NCBI GenBank assembly: GCA_035456105.1
Contig: DATIDV010000017.1
Span: 434,001 to 498,000 of the forward strand
DNA length: 64,000 bases
Source: Viridibacterium sp035456105
GTDB lineage: Bacteria > Pseudomonadota > Gammaproteobacteria > Burkholderiales > Rhodocyclaceae
Direction: 5' to 3'
Made by a program: the position numbers and the translations under genes
Shown here: piece by piece, positions 20,013 to 29,300 of the stretch
Layout: the number at the start of each line of letters is the position of its first letter
Numbering within the stretch: the stretch's first letter is position 1
Notes under the pieces: generated by a model
The model's input: the letters and a program-made list of their open reading frames with translations, nothing else
What the model was told of the DNA's origin: nothing
Database searches by the model: none

Positions 20013-20030
20013 GCCATAAGATGCGAAATC
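20013..20030 (+). repeat. Subterminal repeat L2
   Basis: GCCATAAGATGCGAAATC is a second copy of the end motif, 22 bases inward of L1, about two helix turns. Probably a second transposase-binding site. Confidence 0.8.
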
Positions 20031-20241
20031 TATGTGGCTCGCACGTTCGATAGCTACAGGTCTTTGCTGACGCGAGGGCGCAATGAGCGCAACTTGCATG
20101 CTGTCACTCTGCTGAGAGTCCTCCTTATCGGTCGCTGGCAACCACAACGTCATTGAGGCTCGCTGCGTGCGCAGCCGGTCTTGTTGCGGTTTCTTCGGCC
20201 GCTGCCTGCCAACAACAAAAAAACATAGGAGGGCCGTCCAA

Positions 20242-23200
20242 ATGAAGTGGATTACTGCGCTCGACCTCGAGCTGTGGGCCGAGACGATTCCGGCGCGAAC
20301 CGATCTCCCGGGGCTGGTTGCCGACCTGATCCGTGCCTCGTTGACCAGCATCTCTAGCTTCCGCTTTCCGCGCGGGAACAAGGGCCAGGTCCGCGGGTTT
20401 GACGGGGTGCTCGATGCCGACAGCGACTCCATCTACATCCCGCACGGGGCATCCGTGTGGGAGTTCGGTGTCTCCGAAGCCGGCGCAGCGAAAGCCACCA
20501 GCGACTACGAAAAGAGGACCAAGCAGGTTGATTTGGCGACGCGCATGGACACCACGTTTGTGTTCGTGACGCCCCGGACCTGGGACAACCCCGGCCTCAA
20601 GCTGGTCGACTGGATCAAGGAGAAATGCGACCGCAAGGAGTGGAAGGACGTCCAGTACATCGACGGCTCCATTCTTGAAGCCTGGCTGGAGGATTGCCCG
20701 GCGGTTGCGGCCCGCTTCGCCAAGAACGACCTCAAGAAGCTCCCCATCGCTGGTGTGCGCAGCACGGACGAGTTCTGGGAAGAGTTCTCCACGCGATTCG
20801 CACCGCAACTGGTCGAGAAGGTCCTGCTCGCCGGCCGCGAGACCCAGGCCAAGACCCTGGTTCAGCAGCTGAACGACGGCGTCAGCAGACTCCTCTACGC
20901 CGCCGACTCGCCGGACGAGGTGGTCGCATTTGCTATCGCGGCCATCCGCAGCGCCGACCCGGCGGTGCGGTCGTACCTCGAGTCGAAAGCGCTGGTGATC
21001 GACTCCGATGAGGCGGCGCGCCAGCTTGCCGGCCGCAAAGGGCTCGTGTTCCTCCCTCGCAGCCAGGGGCGCAGCCTGGCTGGCCTGCTGGCTCAGCACG
21101 GGCCTACCGTCGTGAGTGCTGGGGCCGATGAGAAGCGCTCCAGTCATGTGTTGCTCAATCGGCCGCAGTCCGCTGAGCTGGCCGACGCATTCGTCGCGAT
21201 GGGCTTCGAGCAGAAGGTGGGCTACGACCTGGCGCGGCGGTGCGGCCGTAGCCTAGCCGTCCTAGCGCGACTACTGCCCAGCGGAACTGCCGCCAAGCCT
21301 GAATGGCTGGATAGTGGTGAGCTGCTGATACCAGCCCTGCTCGCCGGCGCGTGGCACGCATCATCTAAGCCTGACACCGACGTGCTGTGCGCTTTGGCGC
21401 CAGCGGACGAGTACGAGAACCTTGAAGGCCCGCTGCGCAAGCTGGCAAGACTTCAGGACCCGCCGGTGGATCGCGTCGGTGACGTGTGGTCGATGCGCGC
21501 GTCCGTCGATGCCTTTGTTCACCTGGCGCATCTGCTCGGCCCGAAGCATTTGAACCGGTTCGCGGCAGCAGCTACTGCCGTCTTCTCCAAGGTGGGTGAC
21601 CCGCCCAAGGCGAATGAAGTCTTCAAGCCGGCATCTGAACGGGAGGAAACCCACAGCAGTTGGCTGAGGGATGGCCTCATGACCACCCTGCTGCACATGG
21701 CCGTGCTGCATGAGCAGGCTGACTTCACCGTCACCGGCAGCACGCCGGCGGTGTTCGTCAATGGCATCGTGCGCGGGCTTCCAGGCCTATTCCAAGACCA
21801 CCGGCTACTTGCATCGCTGCAGGACCAGCTGGCCTTCCTGGCGGAGGCTGCACCCGTCCCTTTCCTTGAGGCCCTCGAGCAGCTGCTCGAGGGCGACGCC
21901 TCGGGCATCAAACCCATCTTCGAAGAGTTTGATGGACTGGTCACTTCGCGCGCGTATCACTACGGCGTGCTATGGGCGCTTGAAGTCGTGGCGTGGGACC
22001 CGAGCCTTCTCCTGCGGGCAGCAATGTGTCTGGCCCGGCTGGCTGCCATTGACCCAGGCGGCTCGGATAGCAATCGCCCCATCAACAGTCTCCGGGCCAT
22101 TTTCCTGTCGTGGTCGCCGAACACGTCGGCGAATGCGGCGCAGCGGACCGGGGTTCTCACGCACCTCGTGGAGGCCGTTCCCGAAGTTGCCTGGGAGTTA
22201 ATTACCAAGCTGCTTCCCAAGGCACATGATTCGTCCAGCCCAACGCAGAAGCCAAAGTTCCGTGAGTACGGCGAAGACAAGCCAGAAGTTCTGACCTACG
22301 GCCTGGTTTGGGAAAGCCAAACTGCCGTCATCAGGCTGGCGCTGACTCGGGTCGGTCACGACCCGCACAGGTGGGGCACGCTCATCGACGCCCTGCATCA
22401 CTTCCCGGAATCAGCCTTCTTTGAGGCCGCTGAGGCACTGCGCATGGAGATGGAAGCATCGCACGAAGGCAGCTTCCAGATATGGGATCACCTGCGCAAG
22501 GAAGTGAACCGGCACAAGGCTTTCGCGTCTACGGACTGGGCGCTTCGAGACAAGCCTCTGGCCCTGCTCGATGCCCTGGTGGCAGCGCATGCGCCTATGG
22601 ACCCTGTGCTGCTCACCTCTTGGCTGTTTGACGACTGGATGCCAGACGTTCCCGGACGCGGCGACACCCTGGATGACCAGACGGAAGGCGTCGACGCAGC
22701 GCGCGCCGCGGCCATTGGGGAGGTGTATTCATGCGCTGGCATTGCCGGCCTCATCGAGCTGGCTGGGAAAGTGAAGCTGCCCCAGCACGTTGCGTACGCG
22801 CTGAAGTCCCTGGAGCTGGTCCAAGAGGAGCTGCTGAGGCTGTTGCACTGGGCACTGCAAGCAGGGGAAGTGCTCGACCCGTTCGCCACCGTCGTGCTGG
22901 CCGAAGGCGTGCATCGCTTCGGTGAAGAAGGGCAAGCTGGCGTTCGCGTCGAACTGTTGGCGCTCGGACTTGGACCGGCTCGCACAGCCCGACTGTTGAT
23001 GACCCTGCCGGAGAACACGCTGACGTGGGCCTACGTTTCTACCTTCGGCGAAGAGACTGAAGACACCTACTGGCGGACAAAACATTCGTGCTTCGTCAAC
23101 GGCACTACTGAAGAGTTGCTCCATGCCATTAGCAACTACACGAGCCGGGGACGCTTCCTGGCCTCGTTGGATGCCGCCAGCCGCCGACTCAAGGACATCC

Positions 23201-23994
23201 CGACCAAGCTACTGATGGGGTTGCTCAGCGACGCGATTCCGGAAATCAACTCAAAGCAGGGGTCGACCGGGACCGTGACGCTCTACATCGTTGAGCGGGC
23301 ATTTGACGAGGTGAGGACGCGGGACGACGTGCCGATGGACGACATCGCGCAGCTTGAGTTCGCCTATTTCCCGGTCTTCCGCGTGCGCAAGAAGCCACTC
23401 GTGCTTCATCGCATGATGGTCGAGAAGGCCAGCCTCTTCGTCGAAGTTGTGTCTGCCGTCTTCAAGCCAGAGCACGGCGATGCCCAACCGCTGGAGGAAG
23501 GTGCCAAGCGGCAGGCGGTTGCGGCCTATGAGCTTCTTGAAGGACTTCGAACGCTCCCTGGCCAAACTGACAATGAGATTGACGAAGCGAAGCTGCTCAA
23601 GTGGTGCTTCGAGGTGCGCAATCTCGCCAAACAAGCAGATCGCTTGACGATGGCGGAGCAGCGTATTGGCCATATGTTTGCCCGCGCCCCCGCGAGCGCT
23701 ACAGACGGTGTTTGGCCCCATGAAGCCGTCAGGCTCGCGATAGAAAAATTTGCCTCGGATTCCTTGGAGCGAGGCTTAGCGGTAGCACGTGTGAATATGC
23801 GTGGCGTCTACTCCAAGTCCATCGGGGAAGGCGGAGCACAAGAGAGAGACCTCGCAGCCGAGTCACTTAGGTGGGCTGAGGCAATGCCGACATCTCCCCG
23901 GACGGCGGCAACGCTTAGGCGGATTTCGGAGAATTGGACAAGGTACGCAGAACGAGCCGATGTGGAGGCAAGCGAGGATGCCCTGCGATGGTGA
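20242..23994 (+). CDS. Large putative defence protein with nuclease-like N-terminus
   Basis: A 1250-residue soluble protein. ATG 20242 is fixed by AGGAGGG nine bases upstream. Residues 1-95 resemble PD-(D/E)XK-like nuclease modules: RFP at 41-43, FDG at 53-55, VWEFGVS at 72-78 with Glu74, then Lys84 and DYEKRT at 88-93. Residues about 200-320 look like an AAA/STAND-type ATPase fold (LLYAADSPDEVVAFAIAAIR, GLVFLPRSQGRSL), but I see no Walker A motif. The remaining 900 residues are long helical repeats, typical of sensor regions. It is the first gene inside the left end, reads in the same direction as gyrB, and converges on an HNH gene. Function is not recognised; a stand-alone anti-phage effector is an inference from architecture and location. 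Confidence 0.7.
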   Translation: MKWITALDLELWAETIPARTDLPGLVADLIRASLTSISSFRFPRGNKGQVRGFDGVLDADSDSIYIPHGASVWEFGVSEAGAAKATSDYEKRTKQVDLATRMDTTFVFVTPRTWDNPGLKLVDWIKEKCDRKEWKDVQYIDGSILEAWLEDCPAVAARFAKNDLKKLPIAGVRSTDEFWEEFSTRFAPQLVEKVLLAGRETQAKTLVQQLNDGVSRLLYAADSPDEVVAFAIAAIRSADPAVRSYLESKALVIDSDEAARQLAGRKGLVFLPRSQGRSLAGLLAQHGPTVVSAGADEKRSSHVLLNRPQSAELADAFVAMGFEQKVGYDLARRCGRSLAVLARLLPSGTAAKPEWLDSGELLIPALLAGAWHASSKPDTDVLCALAPADEYENLEGPLRKLARLQDPPVDRVGDVWSMRASVDAFVHLAHLLGPKHLNRFAAAATAVFSKVGDPPKANEVFKPASEREETHSSWLRDGLMTTLLHMAVLHEQADFTVTGSTPAVFVNGIVRGLPGLFQDHRLLASLQDQLAFLAEAAPVPFLEALEQLLEGDASGIKPIFEEFDGLVTSRAYHYGVLWALEVVAWDPSLLLRAAMCLARLAAIDPGGSDSNRPINSLRAIFLSWSPNTSANAAQRTGVLTHLVEAVPEVAWELITKLLPKAHDSSSPTQKPKFREYGEDKPEVLTYGLVWESQTAVIRLALTRVGHDPHRWGTLIDALHHFPESAFFEAAEALRMEMEASHEGSFQIWDHLRKEVNRHKAFASTDWALRDKPLALLDALVAAHAPMDPVLLTSWLFDDWMPDVPGRGDTLDDQTEGVDAARAAAIGEVYSCAGIAGLIELAGKVKLPQHVAYALKSLELVQEELLRLLHWALQAGEVLDPFATVVLAEGVHRFGEEGQAGVRVELLALGLGPARTARLLMTLPENTLTWAYVSTFGEETEDTYWRTKHSCFVNGTTEELLHAISNYTSRGRFLASLDAASRRLKDIPTKLLMGLLSDAIPEINSKQGSTGTVTLYIVERAFDEVRTRDDVPMDDIAQLEFAYFPVFRVRKKPLVLHRMMVEKASLFVEVVSAVFKPEHGDAQPLEEGAKRQAVAAYELLEGLRTLPGQTDNEIDEAKLLKWCFEVRNLAKQADRLTMAEQRIGHMFARAPASATDGVWPHEAVRLAIEKFASDSLERGLAVARVNMRGVYSKSIGEGGAQERDLAAESLRWAEAMPTSPRTAATLRRISENWTRYAERADVEASEDALRW

Positions 23995-24054
23995 CGCGTT
24001 TGAGTCGATCCGCAACATTGAATGGAACCATGTAGGCCGAACCAGTAGTGAGGT

Positions 24055-25248
24055 TCATGGTGTCTTCTGGTTACCTGAGAGGATCACCGCAGCAACATTT
24101 GCCCCTTCGAAGACGCCATAGTGTTCGCGAACGGTCGGGTCGAGTTGCACACGCAGGCCCTCTGCGAATGAAAGCAGCCCTGTGTCGTACAACGCGTGTA
24201 GGTCCCGTCGTAGCAAAACGCCATCCTCCGCCGAGTTGTGGCCATCTTTCCAACTGTGTCCATCAAGGTGAGCCGCCTCAAGCGCCTCTGGAATATCGCA
24301 TCCACTGACAACGCAGCGTCCCCTACACGCCAGGAAAACTGCCTTGCGGAATGCGCCTTGTTGCGTTCGTACTTCGACCAACGCAAAGCGCTTCGCGCGC
24401 TCTTCCAACGAATCGGGATCGGCGGCAGGAGCGGCGGGTGCCGGGTCGGCGTTATCCACAGTCCCGCCCTTAGGCAGGGCCCAGTACGCGTACAACCTGC
24501 GACGTTCCGCCTGGTCATCAACAATCTTGAACTCGTCCGCAAGACCATCGGAGCAGCGAAGCGTTTCCTTGTCGACAATCAGCGCGGTCAGGATGGGCTC
24601 GTTGTTGTCGGCCGATTGATGTCCAAGCTTGCTCATCGCCGTCCTGAGCACGAAGAAGATGAGCCCGAAGCGGTCCATGACGTCGGCGTAGGTAACGTAG
24701 CTCTCCCTGCGCGCCACCTCAATTAGCCAGTCGCGCATTGCCGGCAGTTTCGCCTTATAGCTGTCCGTCGACATGCCCGTCTCAAGCACATCCACCGGGA
24801 ACGGTCCTTCCGCCGGTGCTGTGACGTGCTGAGTCCGATGGTCGGCCAGCTCGTCGACAGCCACCACGCCTTCGAGGACGGCGACGATCGCGCCATCAGC
24901 TCGAGCTTCGAGCCGGTCAATCACAAAGATTTTGTCGTCGCGGTATTCCTTGATTTCCCGCTTGGGGACATCAGTGGCCTTGGCAGTTGCAATGACGCTG
25001 TAGCCAGCGACACCGCCGGCCCACAACGTGCGTAGATGCCGGATTCGTTCGTCCAAGCCGTAGGATTCGCGGTCTTGATAGCCGGCCGGTTCGCGCAGAA
25101 CCACGACGCGCTTGTCGCGCAACGAGAACTCGTCCGCCCAAGTACGCAGGAGGACCGTGTTCTCGTTCTGAGCGCCCCAAGACCAGCGGGAGTTTTTCAG
25201 TGGAAGCTCGAGGTCTAGGAAGAACTGTGTGATGGGTTTGGTTGCCAT
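24055..25248 (-). CDS. HNH endonuclease with a novel N-terminal domain
   Basis: A 397-residue protein whose C-terminus is an HNH nuclease: Cys312 and Cys317 (CVVSGC), His327 in LEAAHL, Asn338, then DGVLLRRDLHALYD with His351, and GLL. The N-terminal 130 residues begin with LPLKNSRWSWGA and FLRTWADEF..., a pattern I associate with HNH-type restriction proteins but cannot name; it could be a DNA- or modification-sensing domain. GGAGG precedes ATG 25248. It lies 157 bases after jetD on the same strand, so it may belong to the Wadjet transcription unit or be a separate restriction gene. Confidence 0.8.
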   Translation of the reverse strand: MATKPITQFFLDLELPLKNSRWSWGAQNENTVLLRTWADEFSLRDKRVVVLREPAGYQDRESYGLDERIRHLRTLWAGGVAGYSVIATAKATDVPKREIKEYRDDKIFVIDRLEARADGAIVAVLEGVVAVDELADHRTQHVTAPAEGPFPVDVLETGMSTDSYKAKLPAMRDWLIEVARRESYVTYADVMDRFGLIFFVLRTAMSKLGHQSADNNEPILTALIVDKETLRCSDGLADEFKIVDDQAERRRLYAYWALPKGGTVDNADPAPAAPAADPDSLEERAKRFALVEVRTQQGAFRKAVFLACRGRCVVSGCDIPEALEAAHLDGHSWKDGHNSAEDGVLLRRDLHALYDTGLLSFAEGLRVQLDPTVREHYGVFEGANVAAVILSGNQKTP

Positions 25249-25405
25249 GAGGTCCTCCGCGAATGATGGTTGATGTCAGAACTGCTTTGCCTTCACCTCT
25301 GCCTCGAAATCAACAAGGGAGTGCTGCACAGCAGTCTCCATCTCGTTCATGAAACTCCACAGAGCCGACTTGTCCCCGAGTGATTGACGGGCATGGCGAC
25401 GCCCG
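25249..25405 (-). other. Spacer between jetD and the HNH gene, with a possible small ORF
   Basis: On the minus strand an ATG at 25,350 opens a 24-codon frame (MNEMETAVQHSLVDFEAEV...) ending at 25,276, with GGAG four bases upstream. Its composition looks protein-like, but it is too short to be sure. Otherwise there is no obvious terminator, so transcription may run from jetD into the HNH gene. Confidence 0.25.
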
Positions 25406-26398
25406 TCACAAGCTCTGCAGTTGTTCGATGCCCAGCGCCTCTTGTGGGAGCCAAAGACCAGCTGACCAAAGCGACTCCAGTTCGATGGCCGTCGTCGCAT
25501 CCAGCCACCGCGACGCCAGGCCCGCAGCGAACGAACGGCACTCCGACTTCTCCCGTCGGACACCGTTGGCCAACAACCACCGGTAAAGCGCAAGTGCCGC
25601 AGTGACCTCTGTGAAGCTTGGCTCGACCGTGCGATTGAAGTCCAGCGGAATCGAGACGCCCTTGGGGTCCAGGTCACCGAAGTATTCGGCTCCAACGGCC
25701 TGCGTCTCACGCATCGCCTGGTCGAGCGCACGTCCTGTGAGTCGAAAATTCTGCCCACCACCATAGATGACGGCAGCGTATCGCCGTGTCGCATGGTTCC
25801 ACTCGCCAAAGCTCCAGTACGTGTTGTGGTTCTCTACCACTAGGACGGGACGTCCTGGCGCATCAGCCGCCCGGTAGGGCAAGGGCTGCGGCACACGAAA
25901 ACAGCCGACCCTCTCCAGCGGCAGCCGCCCCGAGAACAGTGTGTCCCCGGTACACATCGCGTCCAGCCGTTTTTCGTCGCCGTATATTTCGAGAGAGCGC
26001 TCCTTGATTGGCACCCTCATGAACGCTCCGCGCCGACGCAACAGGAATTCGTTGATGGGCAAAAGCGCCGCAAGTTGCGCAGGCTTGAGTTCCGGCCAAA
26101 AGCCGAGCTCGGGGGCCCAGACCACGTTAGCTAGGTCCGGCAGAGCTTGAGGCGTCCGCTCTCGGACCAGCGTGACCCACTTCGGAAGCGGTGGTACTCC
26201 GACCGTCTCCCAGCTTGTGGCGGCGGGCAGGACCAGGACACCTTGGGCCGCCAAGGACTGCAGTTCCGCGAGCAGCATTGCGCCGCGCTCAGGGCTGTTT
26301 TGCACGTCCGGGTATAGCGCGAAGTAGTGGTGCCGTAGGTCCTCGAGAGGAACACGCTTTCGAGGGTACGCCTGCAGTGCGGTAAGGAAGTCGCTCAA
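25406..26398 (-). CDS. jetD: Wadjet protein JetD (Toprim nuclease)
   Basis: A 330-residue protein of the JetD/MksG (DUF2220) type, the nuclease that cuts closed circular DNA held by the SMC complex. The Toprim signature is visible: Glu189 in PVLVVENHNTYWSF, and Asp242/Asp244 in AEYFGDLDPKG. The N-terminal 150 residues form the arm/winged-helix part (YPRKRVPLEDLRHHYF). The TTG start at 26,398 overlaps the jetC TGA in the tetranucleotide TTGA, indicating translational coupling. JetD is the last gene of the operon. Confidence 0.9.
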   Translation of the reverse strand: MSDFLTALQAYPRKRVPLEDLRHHYFALYPDVQNSPERGAMLLAELQSLAAQGVLVLPAATSWETVGVPPLPKWVTLVRERTPQALPDLANVVWAPELGFWPELKPAQLAALLPINEFLLRRRGAFMRVPIKERSLEIYGDEKRLDAMCTGDTLFSGRLPLERVGCFRVPQPLPYRAADAPGRPVLVVENHNTYWSFGEWNHATRRYAAVIYGGGQNFRLTGRALDQAMRETQAVGAEYFGDLDPKGVSIPLDFNRTVEPSFTEVTAALALYRWLLANGVRREKSECRSFAAGLASRWLDATTAIELESLWSAGLWLPQEALGIEQLQSL

Positions 26399-29300
26399 GC
26401 CTCCACCTCATCGGGCATATCGTTAAGATGGTAGCTCGCGATTTCCAGATGCCAGCGACGCGTCTTGGTGTTCTGCCCTGCCTTGCGCAGCCGAATGAAC
26501 CGCTGGAACTCGCCAATGGCGTTGTAGTCCTGCACTGCAGTTGCGAAGATGAGTTGCACGTTCATGGCCGCAGCAAGCAGCCGCTGTGCACGCCACATCG
26601 CTGGTGATGTCGCCTTGGCGAATGGGTTGTCCAAGATGAGCGGACCACCAGCGATGCGCTGAACGTGCGCATGGTTTTCCGCGCGCAGCTGGTTGATGAG
26701 CAGGAACAGGAACATGGCCATGACTACGCCTTCGCCACCGGAGTTGGAGATGCGGTCAACCGAGACGTACTGCTCGGTCTCCTCGACGGACATCTTCAGC
26801 ACCTGCATGCCCAATGGTTTGCCGTAGACCCGCAGCACCGCATCGGCGACAAGATCGGTGCCGCGAGCTGGGAAGACATTCGTGTCGGTCAGCACATTCA
26901 GGTATTGGTCCAGTGCTTGGCGCCGGCTATCCATCGGCACAGAACCAAAGTTGGCGCGCATCTTCAGTACCGGCTTGCCGCCGACGTAAGGAGCCGCTGC
27001 CGGCACACTCTTGTCGGCGCTCACTGCACGGGTGAGTGTCGAGATGGCGTTGCGCACCACCCCGAGAAGCTCCTCGGTGCATGCATCGAAGTCTTTCTTC
27101 ATCGAGTCCAGCGTCGACTGCGTGGTTGCGATGCGGTCGTCCAGATGCATGAGCAGGCGTTCGGCATCCGTGCAAGCCGAGTTGAAGTCGTTCTGCAACA
27201 TCTGCTGGGCAACGGGCTCATCGACTTCGCGGAACGCAGGCTCGGCGGCGGCGGACTTGAGTGCCTCGAAGCTGTTGCGAGCCGTGGTTTGGAGCCGGGT
27301 GACGCCCTTGTTGCGGGTGCTGTGGTCGGCGAGCAAGGCTTTGGCCTGGGCAGAAGCGTCGAGTTCAAGGACCAGGGTCTGCGGGTCTGGCACATCCGGC
27401 GTGGTGCCGATGAGTGCGCCAATCTGAGCCGCAACGAGCAGCGGGTCCGGCTTTTCCGGGAGGTCCAGCCCGGCGCGCAGCATGGACTCCGTGCTCTCGT
27501 CCAACTTGGCCTCCGCGAGCCTGGCGGAGGCTTGGCTGCCTGCTCGGTTGGCTTCTTCGTTGGCCACACGCATCCGGTCTTGCGCCGCATCGACGTTCTG
27601 CTCGGCCTGCTCCATCAGCCCGGCCAGGACCGGGACCTCAAGTGCTTCGTGACCAGGTATCGGGGGCGGGATGCGGGCCTTGTTCGCCGAGTGCCATTTC
27701 GATGCGTTATCGTTAGCCGTCTTGAACTGTGCGGCGGCGTCCAGTTGCTCGTCTTTGGCGGATGCCAGCTGCAGAGCCACACCCTCCAGCTCTACTGTGT
27801 GGTCGACGTCAACATACGGCCCCAGGTCTTCGGCCTGGACCGTGGGGAAGTCGCGCGCCAACTCGGCATTCTTAGATGCACGCAGGGCCTGCGTGCTCTG
27901 CATGCGTTCACTCAGGAGCCCCAGCTTGTTCTGCTCTTCCGTCAGATAGAAGTCGAGTGCGTCCTTGTACATGTCGCGCAGGGTCGATAGGGGGCGTGGG
28001 TTCTGCGCGAGTTGCTCCTGTGCTGGGTATTCCTTGTCGTAGTAGGCGATCTTCGAGAGCTCGTCGGCGAGGATGCCACGCTCGTGATTGAAGGCTACCG
28101 AACGTGCGTGGTCAGTGTCGTGCTCCGTCTGAATCGCCTCAAGTCCGGCCTCAGCCTCAGCCTTGCTTGCCCGGGCTTGCTCGATGTCCGCGTCAAGCTG
28201 CATTAGGCGAAGGAGGCGTTCAGGTCGACCTGCCTCGTGCTCGGACTGGAAGGCGCGTACAGCCTTCACTGCTTGGCGTGACTGGTTGTGTCGGCCATCC
28301 GCCAATACGGCAAGCCTATCGTCTTCCGCAGCCTGGTCGTCGAGTGTGCCTGCCTCAAGCTCCAAATTGTCCGCTCGCGCGGAAGCCACAGCATCGTCTT
28401 CGAGCAGAGCGTCCCGCTTGGCCGCTGCCGCAGCAAGTTGTCCATCGCCGTAGGTCTTGCCGAAGGTCTGCAATTCTTGGCCAGCTTTGAGCGTGCTCTC
28501 GTAGCGGGCCTCATAGGCCGCACGGCGCTGCTGTTCGGTCTCGAGCCGAACGCTGAGCGATACCCCAAGGCGCTTGGCAGCTTCCACATTGAACGCGGAG
28601 TCGTCCTCAGCGGGCACTACGACCATGTCGTCCTTGCCTGCAACGACATCCAGCGCCGCGACCGAAATGGTGACAGGCTGCGTCGGGCGACGCTCGCCCC
28701 AGACAACCCCGCGCGCCTTTTCGAGCTCGCCTTGCGCCACGCACACGCCGGCATAGCGTGCCGGATCGCTGAGCACCAGAGCGCGGGCACGTTCGGCGTC
28801 GGGCAGCGCGCGCGCGATGTACTCGTTGAACGCCCGAGCAGAGCGCAGGCCTGCCAGGTGGAGGTGCTGGACTACTAAGGCCACGTCGGGGTCGTGCCCC
28901 GCCACGCCCGTAGTCTCGATGGCTTGGCGCGTCGCATGCAATCCGGCCAGTCGCACATCGGCGTGTGAAATCTGCCGCGCCGAGTCCGCTACGACCTCAG
29001 CGAGGCGGTGCTCCAGGACCGGTGAAAGTGGATCGACGCGGTCGGATTCGACCGCGCTGAGCAACGCGGGGAGCTGGGACAGACGCTCGAACTCGGCTTC
29101 ACCGGAGGCGATGTATGCCGAGAGGGACTTGGCCTGTTCGCGAGCTTTGGTGGCAGTGACACGCTCGCGCGAAGCAGCTTCACGGTGCTGCTTGGCTTGG
29201 GCGCGGCGGCCGTCTCGGGACAGACGCAGTGCATCGCGCTCGGCCGCATGCGCGGTGGCCTGGGTGTCATGGCGTGCTATCGCCTCGCCAGTGGGTTCTT

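Noticed and set aside
26665..27990. 441-codon plus-strand frame within jetC
   Set aside because: No family motifs; jetC on the other strand is clearly coding.
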